DNA of 64,000 nt from Phallus indusiatus (GCA_027605045.1 JAQFWX010000003.1:1054001-1118000); one strand, 5' to 3'. Positions 11,610 to 23,054 are shown, numbered from the stretch's first letter. Notes: generated by a model from the sequence alone, not told the origin. Translations and numbers: made by a program.

Positions 11610-11656
11610 CTAACTTGGATATTTAGATGTGGTACTTTACATATCATACTTTTATC

Positions 11657-11662
11657 AATAAA
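11657..11662 (+). terminator. Poly(A) signal AATAAA after BCAT
   Basis: AATAAA about 48 nt after the BCAT stop, with a second AATAAA-like site 11 nt further on. Confidence 0.5.
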
Positions 11663-11756
11663 CACAAATAAATATGATGGATAGATGATGACGAGCACAA
11701 GGACATGCCAGCCAATGGCCAAAAGAGCGCACGAGCGCTTGGAAAAAAAAACAGGG

Positions 11757-11767
11757 CCCCTATATAA
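11757..11767 (+). promoter_or_regulatory. Orphan TATA-box-like element
   Basis: CCCCTATATAAAC followed 40-80 nt later by CA- and CT-rich sequence looks like a plus-strand core promoter. No open reading frame worth calling follows, and the next gene starts 720 nt away and has its own closer TATA box. It may drive a non-coding or upstream transcript, or be chance. Confidence 0.35.
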
Positions 11768-12070
11768 ACAGCTGGGCGAATATGCCTCACTTTGCACGTA
11801 CACACACACCTCTCTCTTTCACCTTTCTTCCCTCCCACTCTATCTCCACTGTCTCACCTTGCATCGAAATTCCGTATCCCCACTTAATCCCCGCCGAACT
11901 GTCTGCTCTCGTACTGTTCATAGCACTTGACATAACATGGTGGATGGCAGTCTAGACATGTTCTGACACTGTGATTGGCTAACAACCACAGACCACAGAC
12001 CACAGTTACAGGTAAGGTCTCTCTCTTCCCTCTAACCCGCCTTCCGCAGTGCACGCTAACTCACCTGTCA

Positions 12071-12151
12071 CAACTAGCCTGTTACGGATAGCATATAGCG
12101 CCGTCAACTGGGGAGAGACAAAGTCACTAGTTATCCGTAACAGGCTAGTTG
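12071..12151. repeat. 81-bp element with perfect 20-bp terminal inverted repeats
   Basis: Arm 1 (12071-12090) CAACTAGCCTGTTACGGATA and arm 2 (12132-12151) are exact reverse complements over 20 bp, with a 41-bp spacer. A third partial copy, CAACTAGCCTGT, follows at 12159-12170. It could be a small non-autonomous foldback element or a regulatory palindrome. I found no related copy elsewhere in the window. Confidence 0.8.
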
Positions 12152-12210
12152 CACGTGCCAACTAGCCTGTGTGGGTGGTCTGACCAGTCCTGGCCTGACT
12201 TTGCTGGCAC

Positions 12211-12281
12211 GCTCGTTCCCCGAGTCCACTGCCCCGAGCCATTCCCCGAGTCATTCCCCGAGCCATGCTGACTCGGGGAAA
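12211..12281. promoter_or_regulatory. Cluster of CCCCGAG(T/C)C motifs
   Basis: CCCCGAG occurs four times in direct orientation (about 12218, 12232, 12244 and 12256) and once inverted as CTCGGGG (about 12271), each followed by (T/C)C or, in reverse, preceded by GA. The cluster sits about 210-270 bp upstream of the BIM1-like start and 100-170 bp upstream of its TATA box. Regular reuse of one motif on both strands suggests a transcription-factor binding array. The factor is unknown. Confidence 0.5.
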
Positions 12282-12380
12282 AGGGACACCGGAGAAGGCA
12301 CTTTTTTGATGTCATTTGCGAGCCGTCCAGGTGTTGGGGGGAAGAAAGCGAGAGACGTACTCCCCCGGACACCTTGTTAC

Positions 12381-12390
12381 TTATAAATAT
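12381..12390 (+). promoter_or_regulatory. TATA box of the BIM1-like gene
   Basis: TTATAAATAT lies about 100 nt upstream of the ATG at 12488, a spacing seen for the TATA-like boxes of other genes in this window. Confidence 0.55.
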
Positions 12391-12487
12391 TTTCCTCGAA
12401 AAAACCAATCGCTGCTTGTATATTCAATATTGACATTGGCCCGCAAGAGTCTCTCTTATTTACCCTCTTGTCTTGCTTTTTGAAATC

Positions 12488-13381
12488 ATGTTCCATCAAT
12501 TGGCCATTTTACTCGGGTCCCTCGTCCTAGCACAAGCTCATTTTACCTTGAATTATCCCCCTAGTCGTGGTTTCAATGAGGGAAACGTACGTTAGATTTT
12601 CAACGCTCTTCTTCCTCTCCCCGTTTGATTCTGATGCCCGAGGCAGGAAGTAAATTTTTGTGGTCAGCAAAATTCCATCTCCTTCATCCTAGGAGAATCT
12701 GAGCATTTCCTTTCCAGACGGCTTCAATAATCCTAGTGCAAATCGGACCGAGTTCCCCATTGGGGGCACTGGTATCGTCACTATTACTAGCGAACACCCG
12801 ATGGCTGAACGTAGGTTTATTTTTTCTTCCTTTCTTTAATCTTCTCCAGTATTCGTTACTGATCTTACCTTAGTCCTCGTTGGATTATCCACCTTGAACG
12901 ATCCAACGATGTTTACTGATTTCAACCACACTCAGAATGGCACAGCATATCCATTCTTGGTCCCATTTATAGTAATGCATGCCCAAGGCGACGCTTGCTT
13001 GCCTGTCAATCCCAGTTCACTCGGAATTTCCGAAGTCCACGATGGTGCAAACGCAACCATTATGGTTCAATTCGACGGCCCAGACGGCGTTTTATATCAG
13101 GTAAATAATCATATAGATAACCACAAGTGTACACCTAAATTTATTTATTTTCCTCCTTTTAGTGCGCCGATATTGTTTTGTCCGCTAATGCCACTGTTCC
13201 CAGTTCCGTCAAGTGCGATAACGCAACTGGCGCTTTCCCCACTTCCACTTCCCCAGCCTCGTCTCAAGGTCAGAGTGGCTCTGGCGGTAGTGGCAACGCC
13301 GCTATACCCCTGTCCGCCATTTCTTATATTACTAGCTCAGTTGTGATTGGTTTTGCGATAGCCACTCTTGTTTTGGTCTAA
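12488..13381 (+). CDS. BIM1-like (X325 family) secreted copper protein, GPI-anchored
   Basis: Five exons (12488-12586, 12647-12662, 12718-12810, 12874-13100, 13163-13381) give 217 residues with consistent phases. The signal peptide MFHQLAILLGSLVLAQA is followed directly by His, so cleavage leaves an N-terminal histidine, the hallmark of His-brace copper proteins. Mature blocks HFTLNYPPSRGFNE, NFCDGFNNPSANRTEFPIGG, SEHPMAE, LVGLSTLNDPTMFTDFN, GDACLPVNPSSLGI, DGANATIMVQFDGPDGVLYQ and CAD match the LPMO-like X325 family. Four cysteines could form two disulfides, and N-glycosylation sites (NRT, NHT, NGT, NAT) are present. The tail is Ser/Gly-rich and ends in a hydrophobic segment (IGFAIATLVLV), typical of GPI attachment. 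Known X325/Bim1 proteins bind Cu(II) and serve copper uptake or surface functions rather than polysaccharide oxidation. The copper ligands beyond His1 are inferred (the His of EHP and an Asp). Exon 2 is only 16 nt. Confidence 0.88.
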
Positions 13382-13689
13382 TCCAAATATTCAAAAATCG
13401 CAGGGAAATTACTACTACTACTACTTACATAGTACTCACAAGCATGTGTGTATTGTACAGATGTTGATTTTGATTTTAAAAGAAACAATTCCTTTTCTTA
13501 CGAGTCTATTGTAAATATAAAACAGCTTGCGAGACTCGGTGTATATGCTACTAGTACATCTGCAAGTTAATTAGAGTTGACTTGGAATCAGTACTCGGCA
13601 TCAGTCGGCGGGGTTCTAAGCAAGCTGACAAAGCGAATCCTCTCAGCCAGAAATAAGAAATACGCCACTTTTGTGCGCTGACCATCATC
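13382..13689. other. Gap between the BIM1-like and RBM26-like genes
   Basis: 308 bp holding the 3' UTR of the BIM1-like gene, including a short (ACT)n microsatellite at about 13411-13424, and the promoter of the next gene. No further gene seen. Confidence 0.5.
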
Positions 13690-16561
13690 ATGTTGTACGA
13701 TGAGTCGACAGCGTCACTATTGAGAATTTGGCTCATAAGAACTTTACAACCCGTGTGAGTCGTTTTCAGTAATTACTGTCAAAAAATCAATTTTTGAGAC
13801 CAATTTATTCTTTAGCTGCGATGCTGATCCTGAAGCTTTGGCGGATTATGTGCTCGCTTTATTAAAACATGATGCTGCCGAACCGGATTTAAGAAAAATG
13901 TTTATATCTCAACTAGAGGAATTTTTAGAAGAAGGTAGTGTTTGTTTCTTTGTCTCTTTATCACGTTCTTCCCTACCTTCTAACTCTTTTCTATAGAAGC
14001 ATCCAAGTTCGTTGACACTCTTTTCGCTGCCTTACGCTCCAAATCCTATTTACCATATGAACCCATCAAAACCGAAGAACAACAAGTTGGAATTCCCATT
14101 CCTCTTGATGATCTCGTATCCGACCGTGGTCGAAAACGCAATTTGGAGACGGACGAGGACGAACGCCCTTCACCCAAAGGTCCCAGGCTGAGCTCGGATG
14201 GTTCATTTTCTCGATTTAATCCTTCAGGAAGGAGAAGTACGTCAGTTAATGCTCGTGGAGGCCCTCGTGGTGAAGGGTCGTCTAATGTTTATTATACTCA
14301 AGACAATGGCATGCATATGTATCGTCCCCCAAATGCTTTCGGAGGAAGGGGTCGCAGGGGCATATGTAGGGATTACCACAGTGAGTATTTAAATATGTGT
14401 AGTTGTGCTTGTTTTCCCCTTGCTGTTCTAACCAGTTGTCTAGAGAATGGCTTTTGTGCTCGAGGTTCTCTCTGTCAGTATAGTCATGGTGATGACGCGG
14501 TTGTTCCTCCCATGCTATATCCAAATATGTTGGCAGGAGTTCCTCCTTTTATGCCCATGTATCCTGCTATGGCTTCGCTTATGTCCAATGCACCATACGA
14601 TCCACACGAATCACGTATGGAGATGGGTGAACGGCCGCAGAGGAGTTCATCAAAGCATATGAGTGACCCTGTCTCGTCGACGGAACTTCCTGTCGTTCAA
14701 GACCTGACTCCTCAAGATCCAGTCGAAGTGGCTAGTAAAGGAGATCCTGTTATTCAACCCAACGGTTTTACCCATAACTTTGGCACTCCCCGAAGAATGC
14801 AACCGCAACAAACACACATGATGCCTCCAAATATGTCGCCTATTTTCCCCGATGGAATGACTGACATGTTTAATATGGGACTTTCAATACCTCCACACAG
14901 CAATGACCCCTCCTCGCTGATGCATCAACACCAGAATAATATGTCTTTCAAACAAGGCTCAAAAGGATTGTTTCCTAGCGATTCACAGTCTTCCCGCCAT
15001 CCGCCCCGGGATGACAAGACTTTAGTGGTTGAAAAAATTCCTGACGAAAAGTTATCCATGGAAGCAGTTAATGATTGGTTCAAAAAATTTGGTACTGTCA
15101 CGAACGTTGCGATCGATTCTTCAAGCGGGAAAGCTCTTGTTACCTTTTCGAATCATGCGGAAGCTCAAAATGCTTGGAAGTCTGAAGAAGCCATATTCGG
15201 CAACAGATTTGTCAAGGTCTTTTGGCATCGACCTCTAGAAGGTCATGGTGCGATAGGACAAAGAGCATTAGCCGCTTCTGCCTCGTTCATGAAGAGTTTA
15301 TCGACTGACTACCCTTCTCGAGTAAGATCCCACCAAGAATCTTCGCTTGTGGACGTCCCGGTGTCCAAAGTTCCGACGACAAATGCTGCTGCCTTGGCTG
15401 CACGTCAACGTGCACTGGAGCAACAAATCTCGCAACAAAAAGTACTATTATCTCGTTTGGGTGCTGCCAAAACCCCTCAGGAAAAGGAAGAAATCATGGA
15501 AAGTCTGAAAAGCTTGCAGAACAAACCTTTACCCCCTACCCAACCAACAACGCCGTCTATAGACTCGTCTCCGCAAGACGCTGCTTTATCCAAACCGTCA
15601 GAAGATAAAATGGTGACGGACCATCAGGAATCAGACTCACGCGTGGAACAAAAAACAACATCAACCCCCCCGAATTCAGGTGCGGCTAAAGACAGCCAGC
15701 AGACTGCAGCTTTGCTAGAAAAGCTTTCGTTACTCAAAGCAGAGGTATCATTCTCGCTTTCTTGTTTTTATATTCTATTATATCTTATTTACACGCATTT
15801 GTGTAGGCAACGCGAATAGGTGTACCTGACGTCGAAATCAATTCGGATCATCATTTCCCTTCGAGACCATACAAACCCTATCGCGGGCGAGGAGGATTTC
15901 GTGGCAGAGGCTTTACTGCGAATGCTAGAGGTGGACCACCTCGTGGAAGTATGAAGCTGGACAATCGTCCTCGAAGATTACTTATACAAGGTGTTCCCTC
16001 TACTGATGAGGCAGTACAGGCAGTGAGGACGTATTACCAGGTACCTCTACATTTAATCTTTTTTTCTAAAAGTCCCGATAGTTGACTCACTGATTGTTAT
16101 TTAGAATCTGGGCAGTCTAGAATCGTTTGGTAAGCTGGAAGATGGACAAATAATGGTTCAGTTCTGGAGTCGTGCTACTGCTGAATCTGTAAGTTTTTGT
16201 TCATGAAAAACGGGGTCCGGTACTGATAAAATTGCACACAAAGGCATTAGCAAGTGGCGTGGATATACCATCGGTGGGCAAAGTCAAAGTCAGCTGGCAT
16301 TCTGGACCAACACCTTCCTTCGCTCCCGTATCCGTGCCTTCCCGGACCACAGACTCAGGCGCAAAGATTCATAACGATTACGCTGATACCAAGGATAGTT
16401 ACGCAGATGGTAACACGGTTGTCCCCGATGCCGAAGAAAGTGGATGGGGCAGTCCTTCGACGACGAGGGCGAAAGTAGACGGAGACGTTCACGATCTCGC
16501 TCTTTCTCATGAATGGAGAAGCATATATCATAACGATAAGGTTACGAGACTGTTCATGTAG
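13690..16561 (+). CDS. RBM26/RBM27-like RNA-binding protein (PWI-like, CCCH, RRMs)
   Basis: Exon 1 starts MLYDESTASLLRIWLIRTLQ and joins CDADPEALADYVLALLKHD, a PWI-like fold like the N-terminus of RBM26/27. A CCCH zinc finger follows: CRDYHKNGFCARGSLCQYSH, spacing C-X8-C-X5-C-X3-H, read across an intron at about 14381-14446. An RRM comes next (TLVVEKIPDEKLSMEAVNDW to GNRFVKVFWHRP), then a coiled coil (ALAARQRALEQQISQQKVLL), an Arg/Gly-rich stretch, and a second partial RRM (RRLLIQGVPSTDEAVQAVRT to VGKVKVSWHSGP). The family links the nuclear exosome to polyadenylated RNA (PAXT-type connection in animals, Rmn1 in fission yeast). Residues predicted to bind zinc are intact. The last exon ends HNDKVTRLFM; its acidic tail before that is typical. 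Introns are required at about 13760, 13935, 14381, 15746, 16041 and 16191. Confidence 0.85.
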
Positions 16562-16665
16562 TGCACGCATTTTATTTCTGTATACATTAGAGACACGGAG
16601 GCTACAATTTATCCGTAATTATTAGTTAGTCTTACAGATTATCAGGAATTGCTAGGGTGTGAAGT

Positions 16666-19600
16666 TCAAAGAATGTCGTCATCATCTTCCACCAAAAAAC
16701 TATCAAGGGAGTATTGGTCAGTCGACCTATTTGGTGAACTTGACTTTTTGACATTGCGAAACAAGTTGCGGCTCCGTCCAAAAGGACCTTGACGAATGAC
16801 TCCAGAGCGGAATTCTGGTACTTGACTGTTCGGATGCATTTGTGTTAGTAGACTTTGCCGGTAGGCCATCGTTTGGTTGTAAGAAATTGGCCTCTGAGAT
16901 GGGGAAAGCTCTTCTAAAAATCTACAAATTGACGTAATAAGAACCACACCTAAATTTTTGAATGAAGTACATTACGAACCGTCTATCCGAGTCCCGTTCT
17001 ACATCACTCACAGAGTCGTCAGAGGAACATTCGCCAGACACCTCAGCCTCTAAATCCAAAAAACGATCACGAGTCTTGGGCACATTTGTAGAGATATCAT
17101 TTGATTGTGAAGGTGATGATTTGATGGCAATTTGTCGTTTCTGGCGTTTTGCTGGAGGTTTAGCTGGCTTCGGAGACGAAGTGGAAGATCGACTAAAGTT
17201 CACCCGTGGTTGGGATGATTGCGCCTGTTTATATTGCTTAGATACTCGTGTTTCACCGTCGACCGGATCTGAATTTAGGAGCCATGAATGATCATCATTC
17301 TCCTTACCGGATGGGCATGTCTTTCCTGCGACTTCTGGATTTGGGGAATCAATGCATTCTACCGAGGACGACGAGCTTGACGGTGCTAGACACTTGGCTT
17401 TTAAGAAAGGATCTAATCCAAGTTCAATATCTTTATCATCGCTATCGTCGGCCATCTCCTGCTCAAGCTGTGAAAGTGTTGTCCCAGAAACAGTCTTCTT
17501 CCGACGTTTTGTCGTACCTGTAGATTTAACTTTCGCAGTGCTTCGAGATTTAGGTAGCTTTTTCGTTACATCCTTTTTTTCCGCATTGGAAGTAACCTTG
17601 CATCTTTTCTTAGATGTTTCGGCGAGGAGCTCAGAGCTTGGAATGAAACCATCAGCAGCGCCTGGTGGAACGTTGTGATATCGTGGTGCACTTCCCGCCT
17701 TTCTTTTCTTTCCTCTGGAAGGACCTGAGGCCTTCCCAGTTTCGTTTGTTTCTCTTATATACTCCTCGATAGGCATCTCGGTTTCTTGGTATACCGGTTT
17801 TAAGTCGGCCGGAAGAAGGCGTTCGACATCGGCATAGAGTTCTAAGGTATCCCCGCGAAGGATTGATTTTTGAGTGCTTTCATAGTCGCGCCGGGCTTTA
17901 TCCCAGTTGGCCTCTTCTCTGGTTTCAGATAAAAGGACTTCAACTCTCCCAGCGCGACGACGACCAGTTCTACCAATTCTCTGAAGCTAGGGAGAAATAT
18001 CTCAAGATCTTACCAGAAATTAAGATGTTGTCATTCTCTTACCATCCGAATTGGAGTTTTTTGCGCGTCGTAGCAAATAATACAATCCACTTCTCCAATG
18101 TCCAGCCCTTCTTCCCCGATAGAAGTAGCAACTAGAACATTGAATTCGCCATCCTTGAATCTTTGTATAATCTAAGTCAATATTCACGATTCGAGATGGT
18201 TAGCGATACCAATACGTTGAAGAAACAGATGACTCACGCCGAGTTGCTCTGATTGAACAATGCCCTTATTTCCTTGTTTATCCGTACCTTGTCCTACAAA
18301 CCGGGTAGCTTTTATAATGGGCTGGTGTATATTCAATGCACTGACGATTTCGTCGACGACCATCCGATAATTGGCAAAGATCATCATTTTTGATTCGCTA
18401 TCCCGCCCGGTTTCAAGATTATGCTCATGTTCGCCTTGAAAATAATCCAGTGCCAACGCTATCAGTTTTTCGACTTTGGGATGAGCGGAGAATCCTTCGC
18501 TACGCTGTCGATCCAGCTCCGTTATGACGTCCTGGAAGAGAGGGTCCTGTGCCAGCTTGGTTTTTTTGACTTCCCCTTGACTGTCTTCCAGAGAGCCTTG
18601 TAAATGCTCGTAACACATGTTCAAACTGAATTCGATCTAGGAGAATGAGTTAGATCAATACAAACAACGCGAAAAAGTAAGCTGGATTACGAGGTAGCTC
18701 ATGGCTTGCGCCAACATTCTGAGCTGATTTAATACGCCATAGACGAAAGGAGGACTTCTTGCATTTCTTCTGCACTCGGCTTGAAGGGCTGTGCATCGGT
18801 ATGGATGTAGTTTCACGACATCCAGATTAGGCATTAATCCAAGATTAGCTACTTTTTTTGCGACTTTCTAGATAGTATTTCAGCTAGTAGGCCAAAAGTA
18901 GAGTGTCGTTACATACATTCATAATTTTGACCAACAGGTCGCGGACGCGAACAATTTCCTCATTCATTTTGATGATGTGAGTAGTAATTTTCTGTTCAAT
19001 TCAGAGGACTTCAGAGACGGGGGAGAAAGAAAAGGGGAACTGGATATTCACTTTGGGTAAAATATATTTACGCAAATCGATACTATTCTCATCCCTAATT
19101 TCGATGCGACTGATATGCAAAGCATCAATGATTTTTTGAACAGCTTCTGGGTTCGAACCAGGCGTCGCCGTCAAGGCAAGAACTCGGAAATGACCATTTT
19201 TAACCATAAGATAGCGGACTATTTGTGCATATGTATGGTCGCCAGTTCCGCGATGTGCCTCATCTGTTCGAAAGACAGTTTGAGAAAAGGACCGGCTGAT
19301 CAGGAGAGAGAAATAACAAACCTATGACCAAAAGCACCACATCAGTTGGATTGCAGGCTTCGGATTGAAGGTCATTCATGAAAGTTTGAGGGGTCATAAA
19401 GAACACGCGTTTCTCACTCCACTTGTAAAGTTAGAGTCTGTTAACGTAAAAGAGAGAAATTGACACACGAATTCCGGTCGCCTTGATTTGACAGTGTGTC
19501 CGGTCAGCTCAATAGAGTGACTGCCGGGAATCCCACAAATTTTATGACAAGCGTCGATTTGTTGGGCAACAAGAGGTTTAGTGGGAGCAAGAAATATCAC

Positions 19601-20579
19601 TTTTCCTTCCGGAAACCAGCGGTAGTCTTAGAGCATTTTCAAGCATGAGCATTCCGGAGATTAATAAAAAATTGAGCATACAATTTAGCATAATCACTCC
19701 TGCGATGAATGTTTTCCCAAACCTGTAGGTAACGAAACGAGGGAATTTTCAAAAAGTGAGTCTTGAACAATGTTGCGCTGATAATCCCGTTTGGGAATAT
19801 TTATAGGATATATCCAGTGCTTTGCTAGGAGTAAGTCGGGCTTATGTTTGAACAGTGGAGGCTGCTAAGCCCAATGAATGGCGCTTCGTTGGACGAAAAG
19901 CAATTGGCACTCACCGATCTGGTCAAAAAATTAGTCAACTAGGGACAAAACAAGTGTATTGAAGAGTATATCTGGAGAAACAACTGACCGAGAGGAAGGT
20001 ATATCTTGAAGATAAAGAGTAAAATAATAATACAAGAACAACATTAATATAGCATACCGCAAGAAAAATCGAAGTTTTGGGCATCCGTTCTGTCATCATT
20101 CTCTTCGTCTTCTTCTTCCTCCCCGTCGTATCTGACTTTTTCTTGGAATTCGATTTAGATCGGGCTTTAGAATTGATAGGCTGCGAGAAGTCCCAGTATC
20201 TGCTTTTCTTAAATCTTGTTTTGTGTGCGGTTGATTTGTTAGGGTTTGAAGATTGAGGGTCTTCAAGAGTATCACCGAACAGAGTTCGCTGCCGTAACGG
20301 CGGGGGAGGACCTGGATTTCCCAACTTAGTGACAACAGGTGCGGAAAGAGAAGGATTATCCAAAATTTGAAGATCTTCCGGATTTATGTCGTCGAAGAAA
20401 TTCTCATAATCAGTGGTGTCGCCGTCATTAGGGGAGTTTGTGACAGGGGCGGGTTGCACTACTGGGAAATTCGGGGGTTTCTCGTGTGATGTTGAACCAG
20501 CCTCCAAAGCATCGATCTCGGCCAGAAAGGCTGAATTCATTTGCATGGAGTCAACATCGAAGTATTCGTCCGAGCTCAT
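16666..20579 (-). CDS. MPH1: FANCM/Mph1-family DNA helicase
   Basis: SF2 helicase/translocase that unwinds D-loops and remodels stalled forks. The N-terminal exon starts [20 protein letters not shown] and holds a short LRQRTLFGD motif and a basic Ser/Lys stretch. The helicase core reads [20 protein letters not shown] (Walker A, about 19715-19770), [20 protein letters not shown] (motif Ia), [19 protein letters not shown] (motif II, about 19200-19260), [20 protein letters not shown] (motif III), an insertion domain, [15 protein letters not shown], and [17 protein letters not shown]. The C-terminal part around 17950-18180 contains the conserved [10 protein letters not shown] and [20 protein letters not shown] motifs. 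A disordered Lys/Ser-rich tail follows and ends VEDDDDIL. No ERCC4-type nuclease is seen, as in Mph1. More than ten short introns interrupt it. The opposite strand in this region has only shadow frames. Confidence 0.93.
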
Positions 20580-21134
20580 AACTACCAGAACGCGTCGTCG
20601 CGGTAGGCGACAATGGGAATTGGTGGATCAATGGTGACCACGGACGCGATCACGTGCCACAAATATGAGATCATCGCATTACATAATGTGACCAGCTGAG
20701 GTGCCTTGGCTCGGCAGCCGCGTCTCGATTCAACTTTGTTGGCAACGACTGAGCAATGCAACGGAGGTCGAATGCTTGTCCTCTGGTACATACTTTGAGC
20801 TGATTGCTACGACATATTCCGCCGACTCGGGCACCTGTGAACGGCGTTAAGTAAGCCATCGATACCATAAATCGATGGGTATTTCACGCGAGCATCGATT
20901 CGCACGGGTTTATCTCGGAGTGGTGTCTTCCACCTGACCTTCCCCAATACTCGCCAACACCTATACAAGTGCCTAAGTAAATTATATTATATTATATCAT
21001 ATTCTATTTCAATTTCATTGACTGGCTCGGGGTTCATAAATAAATGACAGCGACGGAATAGTCCTTTCCTTCCCCCGACTTCATTTGCTAGACCTTCTTC
21101 CCCAACCAAGGCTCGTCCTCACCAACAGTCCCCA
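20580..21134. promoter_or_regulatory. Divergent intergenic region of MPH1 and GH5-A
   Basis: 555 bp without a gene. It contains a small hairpin CCATCGAT-N7-ATCGATGG (20856-20878, inner palindrome ATCGAT) and another ATCGAT at about 20894. An AT-rich run of TTATAT lies at about 20982-21003, and a TATA-like CATAAATAAA at 21035-21044, about 95 nt before the GH5-A start. Confidence 0.5.
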
Positions 21135-22957
21135 ATGTCTACTTCGTTTCTCAATGTTTCTGGTACAAAGATCGTCGATGGGGACGGGAAAGAGATTATT
21201 CTCCGTGGTGCTGGCCTCGGAGGGTGGATGAACATGGAGAACTTCATCACAGGTCTGTTTGCATCTGCCGTCTCCATGCTTCTTCTTCCAAATCTCACCA
21301 CATCGTTGACAGGCTATCCCGGTCGTGAGTTCCAAGTACGTCAAGGTCTCGCAAAAGCTATTGGTCAAGAGAAAGCCGACTTGTTCTTCGAAAAGGTATA
21401 CTTATATTCTTGACACCCCGAGATATCACCGTTGCCAGCTACCCTAAATGTCTATTTACTCTTCGTTCTATCATAGTTCCTCGAATACTTCTTTCAAGAA
21501 GCTGATGCCAAATTCTTTCGCTCACTGGATCTCAACTGTCTGCGTGTCGCCTTCAATTATCGCCACTTTGAAGATGACATGAACCCGCGGGTTCTCAAGT
21601 CACAAGGCTTCAAACATCTGGATCGCGTTATTAATATTTGCGCACAGCATGGTATTTATACCATTCTTGACCTTCATACAGCTCCTGGAGGTCAAAATCA
21701 GGCAAGATCTTGGTTTTTTTTCCTTCAAAGTCAAGAAGACTCATGTTTTTTTTTTGCACCTATGTATTAGGATTGGCATTCCGATAACCCCACTCATTAT
21801 GCCGCTTTATGGGATCATAAAGACTTCCAAGATCGCGTAGTTTGGCTGTGGAAGGAACTGGCCCATCATTACAAAGATAATCCTTGGGTCGCGGGGTACA
21901 ATGTTCTCAATGAACCATGTGACGAACAACATCACAGACTAATCAGCCTTTATGACCGTCTTCATAAAGCGATCCGGGAGATTGATTCCAAGCACATAAT
22001 TTTCTTGGATGGCAACACCTTTGCCTCCGACTTTTCCGGGTTTGGTGACGCATACAAGAACTGGCCTAACACAGCCTATTCCATTCATGATTACTCCAGG
22101 TACGGATTCCCGGCATCACCTGAACCCTACATCGGCAGCGATGAGCAGAAAGCGAGACTCGTAAGAGGGTTCCAGCTCAAACAAACTTGGATGGCGGAGA
22201 GAGGACTCTGTGTTTGGAACGGAGAATGGGGACCGGTATATGCCAGGAAGCAGTATGATGGTGATCAAACAGACTCGATCAATCAATCTCGCTATCTTTT
22301 ATTGAGGGATCAGTTGCAAATATATAATCAGGTAGCCTTGTGGCATTAATTCCTTTTTCGTGGGACTTACTCTGACAATGGAAAAAAAAACCTAGGCTAA
22401 GATTTCCTGGTCGATCTGGTTATACAAAGATATAGGATACCAAGGTTCGTATTGTCCATCGCCATGTTTGCAAGATTCTCATGTTCTCAAAACAGGAATG
22501 GTCTACACTTCACCTGACACACCGTATATGAAACTTTTCGAGAAGTTCCTTGAGAAGAAACACCGCATGGCAGCAGACGCGTGGGGAACTGACGATTCTC
22601 ACATTAAAGTTTGTTAATTCTTCCTTGAATTGTCTCGTGTTCAATGTGCTAATCCGATTTTTCGCTATTGAATAGCACATCTTTGAGCCCCTAGCTGAAT
22701 GGATCTCTCAAAATGTGACAGAAGACAAGCGCAAACTTTATCCTGGTCCTGTTTGGTCTTTCAAAGATAGAGTCGGTCGACTCACATTCCAAATTTTGGT
22801 GGCAGAATATCTGGTTGCCGAATGGGCTGAGCACTTTGTGGGGAAATCTGACAGTGAAATTGACGAGATAGCCCGAAGCTTCTCATTCGAAAATAGTGTG
22901 AAACGAGAAGGGCTGAACGCAGTCTTGAAGGAATATGCGGCTTCCCGATCCGATTAG
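21135..22957 (+). CDS. Glycoside hydrolase family 5 protein, tandem copy A
   Basis: A GH5-fold glycosidase. Blocks: VSGTKIVDGDGKEIILRGAG, GGWMNMENFITGYPGREFQV, LEYFFQEADAKFFRSLDLNC, LRVAFNYRHFEDDMNPRVLK, ICAQHGIYTILDLHTAPGGQ, WVAGYNVLNEPCDEQ (acid/base Glu in NEP), IHDYSRYGFPASPEPY, WNGEWGPVYARKQYD (nucleophile Glu), KISWSIWLYKDIGYQGMVYT and VAEYLVAEWAEHFVGKSDSE. There is no signal peptide, so the enzyme should be intracellular. The subfamily and substrate are not clear; beta-glucan or glycolipid substrates are possible. Introns are at about 21253-21312, 21394-21477, 21702-21769, 22332-22394, 22446-22495 and 22611-22675. It lies 193 bp upstream of its paralogue in the same orientation, so it arose by tandem duplication. 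Both catalytic glutamates are present. Confidence 0.88.
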
Positions 22958-23054
22958 TTTGACCCTAGCGCGTTTTCTTTTTGCCCTTCTCAGTCTATTA
23001 GACAGACGAATCCTTATCCACAACATTACGAAGTAAATATATATAGACAAAGAA

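Larger units (their letters stand above)
11610..12487. other. Gene-free repeat-bearing region upstream of the BIM1-like gene
   Basis: 878 bp with no credible gene. It contains a BCAT poly(A) signal, an isolated TATA-like box followed by pyrimidine-rich sequence, a triple ACCACAG repeat (about 11988-12005), a perfect 20-bp inverted repeat, a cluster of CCCCGAG motifs and the TATA box of the next gene. These are listed separately. Confidence 0.7.

Noticed and set aside
16962..17678. Long plus-strand frames inside the FANCM/Mph1 gene
   Set aside because: They are antisense to exons with clear helicase-family sequence and have no domain of their own.
20856..20900. ATCGAT palindromes upstream of MPH1 as a DNA-damage element
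   Set aside because: Three short palindromes are not enough to claim an element, and I know of no matching fungal damage box.
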